Program-made: the position numbers and the translations under genes | DNA from: Anagrus nilaparvatae | Lineage: Eukaryota; Arthropoda; Insecta; Hymenoptera; Mymaridae | Length of the DNA stretch: 64,000 nt | Reading direction: 5' to 3' | Assembly (NCBI GenBank): GCA_022575985.1 | Contig: JAKSXM010000014.1 | Location: forward strand, 11,532,001 to 11,596,000 | Notes under the pieces: generated by a model | What the model was told of the DNA's origin: nothing | The model's input: the letters and a program-made list of their open reading frames with translations, nothing else | Database searches by the model: none | In this document: in pieces, positions 56,178 to 64,000 of the stretch | How positions within the stretch are numbered: position 1 is the stretch's first letter | Layout: each line of letters starts with the position of its first letter

Positions 56178-56741
56178 TTATAACCGGTTTGTGTAAACAC
56201 AACCTAAATGCATGGAACATGTTTACTTCCAAATGAGGACTAGATATAATACAAATGTTACTCAACATTACAATACAATTTTCTATTGTTGTAATTTGTA
56301 ATTATCACCTTACTAGTTGTTAAGATTCTAAACCCAAACTATTTTGATTCCCTAAACCTGAATTATTATAAGTCCCTGAACCTGAATTATTCCAAGTCCC
56401 TAAATCGATATTATTCTAAGTCCATAAACCTGTATTATCCTAAGTCCTTAAGCCAAGATTTTTCAAAGTCTTTTAAAAGTATTTTATTTATTTATATATA
56501 CTTACCTAATTATTCTAAGTCTTATTTGACCCCCCCCCCCTTAAATAGGACAAATTTGACCCCCCCCCCCTTAAATAGGACAAATTTGACCCCCCCCTTA
56601 AAAAGGACAAATTTGACCCCCCCCCCTTAAATAGGACAAATTTGACCCCCCCCCCCCCCCCCTTAAAAAGGACAAATTTGACCCCCCCCCCTTAATTTTC
56701 AAGTTCTGAAGTACCCCCTCCCTATAAACATGTTCCATGTT
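56178..56741. mobile_element. Mini-element (copy 2) with expanded internal arrays
   Basis: Same ends as 20,527-20,850: TTATAACCGGTTTGTGTA at the left, CATGTTCCATGTT at the right, with GCATGGAACATGTT near the left end. Inside, TATTCTAAGTCC(C)TAAA-type units occur several times (56,340-56,470), then six poly-C units. It is 240 bp longer than copy 1. No coding capacity. Confidence 0.8.
56525..56694. repeat. Poly-C minisatellite (six C-tracts)
   Basis: Unit: a C-run of 7-17 bases, TTAAA(T/A)AGGACAAATTTGA, about 30-40 bp, repeated. The opposite strand has six G-runs, suited to G-quadruplex formation. Confidence 0.9.
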
Positions 56742-57508
56742 AAAATGTGTACTTACTTTTGTTTAAGTTGAATGAGTTGGTAATATTAAAGTATTTGACT
56801 CAATAATAAAAATTATTTTGAACCTGAATTTATTTTTATCTTAAAACTTTTTATAAATTTAAGTTAAATGAGAAAAATATTTACTAACACTTATTTTATT
56901 TTTATAAAGATTTTAAAAAAAAACTAAGTTCAACGATTTACAATTGTACCGGTTTATGGAAGATCTAGAATGCTCCTCTTAGGCAAAAACACGGGTATTT
57001 AAGCATCTCAAATCCTGATAAGACCGCGCTTCCCTCTTGATAAAAATCAGGAGTGGGTTGCGGGTTTATCACGATATCTAGGCCTGGAGTTTACCTAAGA
57101 GGGGAGTATTTTTGTCTACTCATAGCACGTCATCGATCAGAAGTTGTTTTTCTCATCTATTTTTTAATTAGCCGATTATTATGTATTTTCAAAACAATGG
57201 GTTTTACATGAATAATTAATTCTACACTGAGTAGACTTCGTTATTAAACCCATTATTTTTACTTAAATTTGAACTTAATTTCCTTAATTTTTCCAAAAAT
57301 AAATTACTTTAAGATCCCTTTTTCTTTTAATTTAAGCTAGTTATGAAATTTTCTTTAAAGCAATTTATTCATGGAATTAAGAACTTATAATTAATGAAAC
57401 TAAAACTTGACTTTTCATAATTTTAATTTTTTTAATTTTTTTTTTTTTTTTTTTTTTAATACACAACACATAAAAACACTTTATATATTTAACACTAACA
57501 CAATCTCA
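56742..57508. other. Spacer / possible Gypsy 3' LTR region, with small inverted repeat
   Basis: At 56,969-57,112, AATGCTCCTCTTAGGCAAA and its imperfect inverse TTTACCTAAGAGGGGAGTAT bound a ~145-bp segment (MITE-like). A T-run lies at 57,435-57,459. The 3' LTR of the Gypsy element should lie here or at lower coordinates, but its partner is outside the window. Confidence 0.4.
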
Positions 57509-57877
57509 CTAAAGTTTACCAGTACTAACCAATCTAGCATACTCTACAGATGGCACTGCGCACCAGTTCAGCCACAAACAAGTTTTTAGATAACCCTTCT
57601 CTGCCAGTTCTTCTTTCTTTGTAAAGATCTCGTATCTGCAGTCGAAACAATTCCTGACAAATTGGCACATGGCGACCTTTTTCTTGCACTTCTTACAGGT
57701 ATTTTTTAGCCTTCTTCTGGTGGTTAAATGCGTTTGTATGCCATCCCTGGGGCTCCAATTGTCGTCGTATAGACCTTCTGGATGGTCCTTCAGGTAACAT
57801 GACCCGCAGGTCATTGTTTTTCCCTTGATATTAAGATGAAAAGAGCCACAGGGGCTGTGATAACAGCGATACCAGCC
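57509..57877 (-). CDS. Accessory ORF, Cys-rich C-terminal part after in-frame amber (unrecognised)
   Basis: In the same frame as the preceding ORF, after a single TAG: GWYRCYHSPCGSF, then from the first ATG (57,814) TCGSCYLKDHPEGLYDD, KNTCKKCKKKVAMCQFVRNC and CFDCRYEIF. Pairs of C-x2-C and C-x4-C suggest one or two zinc sites. Either a separate 101-residue protein or the C-terminal domain of a ~263-residue protein whose codon 141 became TAG. No family recognised. Confidence 0.5.
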   Translation of the reverse strand, partial: GWYRCYHSPCGSFHLNIKGKTMTCGSCYLKDHPEGLYDDNWSPRDGIQTHLTTRRRLKNTCKKCKKKVAMCQFVRNCFDCRYEIFTKKEELAEKGYLKTCLWLNWCAVPSVEYARLVSTGKL

Positions 57878-58300
57878 CTAATTTTTACTGATAGTGATGT
57901 CTTTAGTTAAAGAACTGAGGTAATATGTCCTTAAAAAATTGTGCTTTTTTCCAAAGTGGTCCTCGAAGAGTGGCACTAAACTCATAGAGCTTAGTGCCAG
58001 GTTATCTGATTCTCTTTCATCCACATAATCTATTATCTTTGATCCTATGGCTTTGTATATGTTTTTGAAGTAGGCGTTACGCAGCATGATCATGGCCACT
58101 GCTTGTACGTAGTTGATCGGCTGGTCCAAGTCTTCCTTGTCGTATTGCTTCTTCACCCTTTGTAGGGTGCGAAGCAATGATGTTTCGTTCACCTTGGTTC
58201 GCGTTAGGTGAAACGGCTTCAAATTTGGTCTTGATTCAGGCAAGCCGACTGTCTCTTCTGCTGCCTTCAAAGCTTCACGGATCATTGTTATATTTTCCAT
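57878..58300 (-). CDS. Accessory ORF of the Gypsy element, helical N-terminal part (unrecognised)
   Basis: ATG at 58,300 directly follows a consensus-like 3' splice site (TTTGTACAG, ending 58,301), suggesting expression from a spliced RNA. 140 codons, predicted mostly helical (MIREALKAAEETVGLP, LLRTLQRVKKQYDKEDLDQP, QAVAMIMLRNAYFKNIYKAI). It ends at TAG, but the same frame stays open for a further 122 codons (next entry). I do not recognise the family. It lies downstream of env, where simple retroelements usually have only the LTR. Confidence 0.55.
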   Translation of the reverse strand: MENITMIREALKAAEETVGLPESRPNLKPFHLTRTKVNETSLLRTLQRVKKQYDKEDLDQPINYVQAVAMIMLRNAYFKNIYKAIGSKIIDYVDERESDNLALSSMSLVPLFEDHFGKKHNFLRTYYLSSLTKDITISKN

Positions 58301-58501
58301 CTGTACAAATCAGGAATTTAGTTAGTGTTTGAAAGTGTTTCCTTACATCTAGAATTCCTAAAATTTAATTCACACAAAGAAAATTTACCAACACCATTAT
58401 AAATATAACACTTAAATACTATGGTTCACACAATTAACTTAGTCCTTAAAATAACACATAAAAAAAAAAAAAAATCACACAGTCTCTTGGGTGAGTTTTA
58501 C
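58301..58501 (-). promoter_or_regulatory. Env-accessory spacer with splice acceptor
   Basis: About 200 bp between the env stop and the accessory ATG, with a T-run on the minus strand and TTTGTACAG|ATGG at its end. An acceptor directly before an ATG implies a subgenomic spliced transcript, as errantiviruses use for env (analogy). Confidence 0.45.
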
Positions 58502-59365
58502 TCAGATCCTGGCGATACCTAAAGAGTGATAACCTTCAGGAAGGGAGAATTTTTCTATTGGAGCGGTGGGATTTTCTTGAGGAAATCTTGGATATATATT
58601 AGGGGTAGGAAGCGACTGGGTTAGTGGTTGTCTTTCGATTATTTCCATCTCTCTGATTTCAGGTTCTTCTGGTCTTCCGAGAGTGAGCAATAACTGTGTT
58701 ATTGAGGCGAAACAAGCTCCCAACAGGTGGATTGACCAACCAAAGATTGAATGTAGTGTATAGCATCTGATCATGGCGTCAATGAACATTTTAAGTAATT
58801 GGAGTATCATTAGTACAGCAATTATTCCTGCACTAACTGTTCCAAAACTGATGAACTTCTGCCATAACCTGAGCCATGCACTTTCTGCCAGTTGTTCAAT
58901 TTCTTCTTGATTAAATAAACTTAACAGAGTTCCGCCTTGATTAACCGTGGATTTTCCAGTCATACCTCTGGCCAATGAGTTTAATAATGCTGGTTTTTCT
59001 AAAGGAAAGTTGATATGCTCCCTTAGTTTTTGTAAATCAGATTCGGAATAAATTCCGCTGTTAGCCAGATCGACTGGATCTTGATAGACCCAGGTTAATT
59101 CTGTGTTTGGATTTATTATTGCTGGTGGTAGAGTTTCCACTGGTTTCGGTGATACTTTGAACCATGAAGTCCCTACTTTGTAGTATGATGGAATAAGGTT
59201 ATTGCAGGCTACTTGCGTTCCGTGTTTTAACAATATGTGGGCCCTGGGTGTCATGAACCAAGTCTCGTTGTTTTTGAGTACTTGTAGCTGGTTATAGCAC
59301 TCGTCACCGTGTGCGATCTTGAGTTCAACCGCTAAACAACGGAAAATATGTACGACTTCGCCCAC
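58502..59365 (-). pseudogene. Chuvirid-like envelope glycoprotein, C-terminal part
   Basis: The frame overlapping the end of the previous part carries ACNNLIPSYYKVGTSWFKVS, TELTWVYQDPVDLANSGIYS, a long hydrophobic segment (residues ~174-200, SAGIIAVLMILQLLKMFIDA, transmembrane), a second hydrophobic stretch (~212-232) and a Pro-rich tail ending at 58,502. With the first part it totals about 480 residues, shorter than the ~600-700 usual for chuvirid G as I recall it. A middle section is probably missing as well as the frame being broken. Confidence 0.72.
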
Positions 59366-59946
59366 TACGATGGCGGTATAACCACTACATTTAAATTTAC
59401 ATCTGCCCAGTATTCCGTCAATGTGATCTTTACATATCCTTGGACTAATGCATCAGTCCAGCTACTATAATGATCAGCATAGGGTGCAGTGTAACAGCTT
59501 CCGTCAACTACTCTACCTGCGAAATCTTGACTGTAGGTCTGGGTTGAGTTCACTTTGACTCCTGCGATAGCATGAGTTCCCAATAGTCTAATTATTCCTG
59601 TGACATGCAGTTGTTGGCAAGCGTCTTTCCCCAATTCATAGATGAAATTTTGAATGGAATTTTCAACAGGAATCATGTGGCTAAACATTCCACATTTTCT
59701 AACTTCACGATAGATTTCTATTTTACACTGAAAAACAGGTATTTGCGTGAAATCTACCATTTGTAATACTTGTATCTCTAGTTCTTCAGTCTGAGTTTTT
59801 GGTATTGGGATATCGCAGGGGCCAACTTCTAATAATGAGATGGTAGTCATATTAAGGACTTTGGACCCACAGTCGTAACCTATTATCTGAAGGCTAGGTT
59901 GAAAAAGGTTGATTAAAATGAAAAGGATTACGTTTGGTATGACCAT
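59366..59946 (-). pseudogene. Chuvirid-like envelope glycoprotein, N-terminal part
   Basis: Starts 30 bp after the integrase stop. A hydrophobic leader of ~20 residues (signal peptide) precedes a Cys-bearing ectodomain with N-glycosylation sequons (NMT, NST). I recognise the pattern of the chuvirid (Jingchuvirales) G protein: GYDC at the mature start, GPCDIP, QCKIEIYREVRKCGMFSH and a GSCYTAP-like Cys further on. In viruses it mediates entry; here it is element-borne. It closes at 59,366 with continuation in another frame. Confidence is high for a viral-type glycoprotein, moderate for the source family. Confidence 0.72.
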
Positions 59947-59975
59947 TTCTGAAACAAATAAAAATATTAATATCC

Positions 59976-62408
59976 TTAATTTATGTGAGCCAGTTTTAGA
60001 CGGTTAGAATGAACAATTTTCGCCTTTTTACCGAGTTTGATTCGGATGTTATAATTATTTAACACTTGTTCGATCTGAAAAGGCCCTGTGTACTGAGCTT
60101 CAAATTTATGGGGCTTTTTACCCTTCAATAAGAATACAAAATCTCCCCTTTTGAAGTCTTCTTCGTGCAAATGTTGGTCGTAATATTTCTTATTTCTCTC
60201 TTTTGAAAGAATTAAGTTTTCGTGGGCTAGTTTTTGTATTCCTATTAAACGAGCTACTAAGTCCTCCATGTAACCGTTATATGTGGGAAGTTGTTCACCC
60301 TCCGTCAATGCTCCATCTGACGGTAACCTTGCAGGTTTACCGTACAGAACTTCGAAAGGCGTATACTTAATGCTTTCATGAAGACTAGTGTTATACGAAA
60401 AAGTAGCAAGTTCCAACCACTCGTCCCACATTTCGTCTTTACTGACGTACATTTTAAGAAATTGCGAGATCACGTGGTTCGAACGCTCGATTGTACCGTT
60501 CGCTTGGGGGTGGTAAGCCATTGTTTTCACTTGTTTAATGCGAAATCTACTTGCTATCTTTTTCATGAAAGCACTAAGAAAGTTACTACCTTGATCCGTT
60601 AGCAGGGTACGTGGAATTCCATGCACAGCGATACATTTCTTAATAAAAGCGGAAGCGACAGTTTCTGCGTTAGAATTTGGTAAAGCTACTGCAATTAAAA
60701 ATCTACTAAGCTGGCATTGCATGGTTAAAATAACCGTATTCCCTCTAGGGGTCTCCGGAAGAGGCCCGACAATGTCCATAGCTACTTTTTCGAACGCTTC
60801 ACTGGGCGAATCTGTTAATACCATCGGTTGTTTAACTTTTACGCGTGTCAACTTCTTTACTTGACAATCTAGACAAAATCGGATCCTCTTACGGATGTCC
60901 TCTTTCAAGTTTTGCCAATCATACCTTTGTTTAATTCTGTGTACCGTTTTACTTATACCGGAATGTCCTCCCTGAGGAGAAGTGTGCATTAGTTGGAAGA
61001 TTTTATCTCTTTGTTCTGGGGGAACAAAGGTTAGGGTCGCTGTAAAAACAGTTATTTCAATATTAGATCTGAAATATACTTGAGAGAAAATAGTCATAAA
61101 GTCTTGCCAAGGGATGTTCGTGATATTATTACTTTTTGCTAAACTAAATGACTCTACATTAAGATCTAGTAATTTTTCTTTAAGTGTACTTAATATATTT
61201 AATAATTTTTGTCTTTTAGAAATAACCGATTCGTTTTCTGCTAGGCATATCGCGAAATACTGCTTATTTTTATTTTTATCCCTCTGAATAGTTTGAGGAG
61301 TATAAGCTGATCGCTGTTCGATTAAATTACACTTAAACAGTGTTTCGGCTCCTAAATCCAAGGGTTTGCCTTCCGGGCTAACAAAATAAATTAAATTGTC
61401 TCTACAGTACTCTAAAGATTCTTTTGAAAATTTAAGGTTGGTCAACTTAATTGTAGTTTCATGACTAGATTCAGATAACTCCTTCTCTGAAGTCGAGTCT
61501 TCTTCGGTGTCAGTAGAGAATGGCTCTTGAGGCAATTCTTCCCACTGTGTCGTCTTGTTTGTAGATTTCTTCTTTCGAAGTAATGTTTTGCGAGGAGGTC
61601 TCTGGGTGTCACTAGTGTCTAACTCAGAATCTGTCGATTCTGTATTCTTGTCTCTCGTCTTTCTCGAGGATTTTATTACGTCCGCGTTTTTGTCTTTCTT
61701 TTTAGTTCTGTTATTTTCTTGTTTTTCTTTTTCTAGTGCCTGAGCCTTCTCGGTCAATTTTCTAACCCTAGTACTAGTTCTTGGAGGCGCCGGAGCGGGT
61801 CTTGTAGGTTTTAACTTTGTTGGGTCAGCGTTCGAAGTTGATGCCATTGGGTCTGATTCTACCTTAGCCAATTTTGCTCTATTTCTTGTTATCGCATTGA
61901 TGTTGGCTTCCGTTTCTTCTGGTATATTCCTAGAGAGGGCGTCTGCGTTTACTTGGCGTTTCCCACTACGGTATATTATCTCGTACTGGTAGTCTAATAA
62001 GTAAAAACGCCATCTCATAACTCTAGCGTTACAATCAGCGGTTTTAAAATAAATCAGAGGTTGATGGTCTGTCAAAATAGTGAATTTACTATTATATAAG
62101 TATTGCCTAAAGTGTTTAACGCCAAAAATGACCGCAAGCGCCTCTTTTTCGTACGTGGGATAAGACTTTTCAGCCCCACGTAGCGTTCGACTTGAGTAGG
62201 CTATTGGTTGATCTTTTCCAATTTTTCCTTGCGACAATATGGCCAAGACCCCGTAATTTGACGCGTCGGTTGTGACTATGAATGGCAACGTAAAATCTGG
62301 AAAGGTGAGGACTGGGGGGTTACATAACCTGTCCTTAAGTTCGTTGAAGGCTTGATTTGCTTTTTCGTCCCAGATGAACTCCTGACCTTTGTGTAGCAGT
62401 TTAGTCAA
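59976..62408 (-). pseudogene. Gypsy RNase H and integrase (810 codons open)
   Basis: RNase H (residues ~1-165): TTDASNYGVLAILSQ, YEKEALAVIFGVKHFRQYLY, TDHQPLIYF and VNADALSRN. A ~240-residue Lys/Thr/Ser-rich linker follows, unusually long. Integrase: HTSPQGGHSGISKTVHRIKQ to CLDCQVKKL (HHCC finger), FEKVAMDIVGPLP (D), LLTDQGSNFLS (D) and AYHPQANGTIERSNHVI (E). The C-terminal GPF domain is HKFEAQYTGPFQIEQVLNNY. Intact within this stretch, but cut off from the RT by a frameshift. Confidence 0.93.
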
Positions 62409-62416
62409 GTCTTTTG

Positions 62417-63281
62417 CTATTTTGGTATAAATTTACCGTAATTTACCGTCAATCCACAGAATTCCCTGACGTTTTTCACGTTTTTAGGCGTTGGAAAGTT
62501 TCTGACAGCCATTAATTTCTTAGGGTCTGGTCTTAAACCATCGCTACTTATCACATGACCCAAATACGTTACTGAACGCTTCAGGAATTCAGATTTATCG
62601 ACCTGTAGTTGTAGTCCCACCTTCCTTAACGCTGCCATAGTCTATATATATTTCTAAGATTAGGATGTCATCTATGTACACCATACATATTTTTCCGATG
62701 AGATCTCTTAATACCAGGTTAACTACTCGCTGAAAGGTTGATGGGCTGTTACAAAGACCGAACGGCATACGAATGAATTGGTAATGATTGTTAGGCGTGG
62801 AAAACGCACAATACTTCCGATGGTCGGGGTGTACGTAGATTTGAAAGAAACCATTCGACATATCAAGCGAAGTAAAGTAGTTATTTCCATCTAAACGGTC
62901 GAATAACTCTGATATTACTGGCAGGGGAAAAACGTCAGGCACTGTAGCTTGGTTCAAAACTCGAAAATCGATACATAAGCGCCATCTCTTGTTCCCTTTT
63001 GAGTCTGGTTTCTTAGGTACCATTAAAATCGGGCTCTGATAAGGTGAGTCGGATGGTTCTATGATTCCTCTTTCTAACATTTGTTTGACTTGCCTGTCAA
63101 CTTCTGGTCTGAGATTGTAAGGTAACTTATATTGTTTAGTCACCAGAGGTTTTTCATAATACAGGCGGATATGGTGAAGATGTTCCATTGTGCCTCCAAT
63201 TTTGTCCCCATCCAAAAAGAATAAATCGGAATTTTCTTCGACCAACTCTTCGATATCCTTTCTCTCATTGTTATTCAAATG
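62417..63281 (-). pseudogene. Gypsy reverse transcriptase
   Basis: Motifs in order: RLYYEKPLVTKQYKLPYNLR, EVDRQVKQMLERGIIEPSDS, PYQSPILMVPKK, RWRLCIDFRVLN, FTSLDMSNGFFQIYVH (first D), FIRMPFGLCNSPSTFQR and MVYIDDILIL (YxDD, about 62,667-62,678). Just after, the frame shifts and a few codons are missing. It then continues in the frame with KVGLQLQVDKSEFLKRSVTY and REFCGLTVNYGKFIPK. A missing A near 62,422 breaks the join to RNase H. Confidence 0.9.
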
Positions 63282-64000
63282 TTATAGTCTCAACAGAGAT
63301 TTTAATTTCTCCATCCGACTTTGGCCTTCTTCGATTTCTGGTACTGAATCTTCGTCTGAGTCAAACATGTAAACTTGTCCGTCTAAGTCTGGCTCATTTT
63401 CTATGTCTCTGTGAAAGTCTTGAAAGTATTCGTAATTTTCGTCTTCGGCTATTTGTTTAACTGTGTCGGTTCGCCCTATATTCATAATATTCACATATTC
63501 GACATATTTCTGGTCTTTCATAAAATTATACGATTCGTCTACCTCCAAATCATCGATATCTTCAAAATCTTGAGGCGGCAAACGTTCAAGAATTTCTCTT
63601 TCTTCGTGATCTAAATATCGATTGATTTCGGCAGTCAACTTATCGCCCGAGTCTTCTTCTGAGTCCGTACTGTATTCAGAGGCGTCGCTAGTATCGCTGG
63701 TATCACTAGGATCGCTAGTGTCGTTGGGTTCTTGAAAAGTGACCCTTTTATTGACTGGCAGACAATAGTTCTTTGGTTCTTCTATTTGTTGATGGTCCTT
63801 TTTGAATGGTATTCGTTCCGAACCGATCACTAATTCTTGAGTTCTGTAATTTATTTCACATTTTGCACTATCAAGGAATGCGGAACCTAAAATTCCTTGA
63901 TAGGGTATGGTTATAGAGTCAGAGACAATGCTAAATGGTGTTAATTGCCCATGGATCAACATTATGACTTCTCCTATCGTAGATAAAGGGTCTTCGGTTA
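63282..64000 (-). pseudogene. Gypsy pol: retropepsin C-terminal part and acidic linker (partial)
   Basis: Open to the window edge, so the catalytic Asp lies outside. It shows ITIPYQGILGSAFLDSAKCE, the C-terminal ILG segment of retropepsins, then ELVIGSERIPF. An acidic Asp/Ser-rich stretch (DTSDTSDASEY type) and ELKSLLRL-like lead to the RT. Ends at a TAA after LLRL, in frame with the RT downstream, so this is a nonsense mutation within one pol frame. Confidence 0.8.

Larger units (their letters stand above)
57509..64000 (-). mobile_element. Ty3/Gypsy retroelement with chuvirid-like envelope and accessory ORF
   Basis: Minus strand from the window edge: retropepsin end and acidic linker, RT, RNase H, integrase, glycoprotein, then an extra reading frame. 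Gag and the 5' LTR lie beyond 64,000. Damage in pol: TAA at 63,282-63,284, frameshift with short deletion near 62,640, one-base frameshift near 62,422. Damage in env: frameshift near 59,365. Long open stretches suggest recent insertion. Confidence 0.88.

Noticed and set aside
56525..56694. CRISPR-like or telomeric repeat array
   Set aside because: Poly-C units vary in length, have no spacers and no telomere-type motif such as TTAGG.
57509..64000. Polydnavirus or free-living virus segment
   Set aside because: A Gypsy pol directly adjoins the glycoprotein and no viral polymerase or nucleoprotein is present; it is a retroelement with a captured envelope.

Overview
AT-rich, intron-containing eukaryotic DNA, almost certainly from an insect. 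Evidence: spliced genes with consensus GT-AG introns, and a TE mix typical of arthropods (BEL/Pao, Ty3/Gypsy with an envelope, Copia-like LTRs, R1-clade and other non-LTR elements, Penelope-like elements, a P-superfamily element, hAT and MULE relics). A hymenopteran such as a parasitoid wasp is plausible, but the sequence alone does not settle the species. Nearly all recognisable coding sequence belongs to mobile elements, most of it broken and nested. Only one short exon (38,908-39,079, a TPR protein) looks like a host gene.

Layout. 0.3-2.3 kb: minus-strand BEL/Pao relic. 2.9-3.7 kb: 42-bp minisatellite. 4.5-7.4 kb: non-LTR retroposon (long 5' UTR, gag, start of endonuclease), cut off by a 5'-truncated Penelope-like element (7.4-8.5 kb). 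9.2-10.6 kb: diverged ~150-bp repeat. 11.7-19.6 kb: plus-strand BEL/Pao element broken by a gag-only retroposon (12.2-14.1 kb) and a Penelope-like fragment with inverted terminal copies (15.6-16.3 kb). 19.9-21.8 kb: near-perfect 1.85-kb palindrome with a mini-element in one arm. 22.04-38.78 kb: Copia-like LTR element with no readable coding interior, split by a P-superfamily element (26,767-36,740) with exact 8-bp target duplications. After the host exon: minus-strand Penelope-like relic (39.6-43.6 kb) split by an R1-clade insertion with a 10-bp target duplication. 44.4-45.1 kb: hAT relic. 45.95-46.70 kb: fold-back element with a tRNA-Thr-like gene in its loop. 47.4-49.1 kb: MULE/FLYWCH transposase. 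50.3-56.0 kb: R1-clade and other non-LTR debris. 56.18-56.74 kb: second mini-element with poly-C arrays. 57.5-64.0 kb: minus-strand Ty3/Gypsy element whose envelope looks like a chuvirid (negative-strand RNA virus) glycoprotein and which carries an extra Cys-rich accessory ORF.

Most notable. (1) The Gypsy element with a chuvirid-type glycoprotein and an unrecognised accessory reading frame interrupted by one amber codon. (2) The P-superfamily element: precise ends, long TIRs, an open transposase exon, and an upstream THAP gene whose last exon holds a strong donor in phase with the transposase exon. Intron retention would give a short THAP/coiled-coil protein, as in the repressor logic of Drosophila P. 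(3) The fold-back element carrying a tRNA-Thr(AGT)-like gene. The Gypsy element has one in-frame stop and frameshifts in pol and env, so this copy is dead though probably young.
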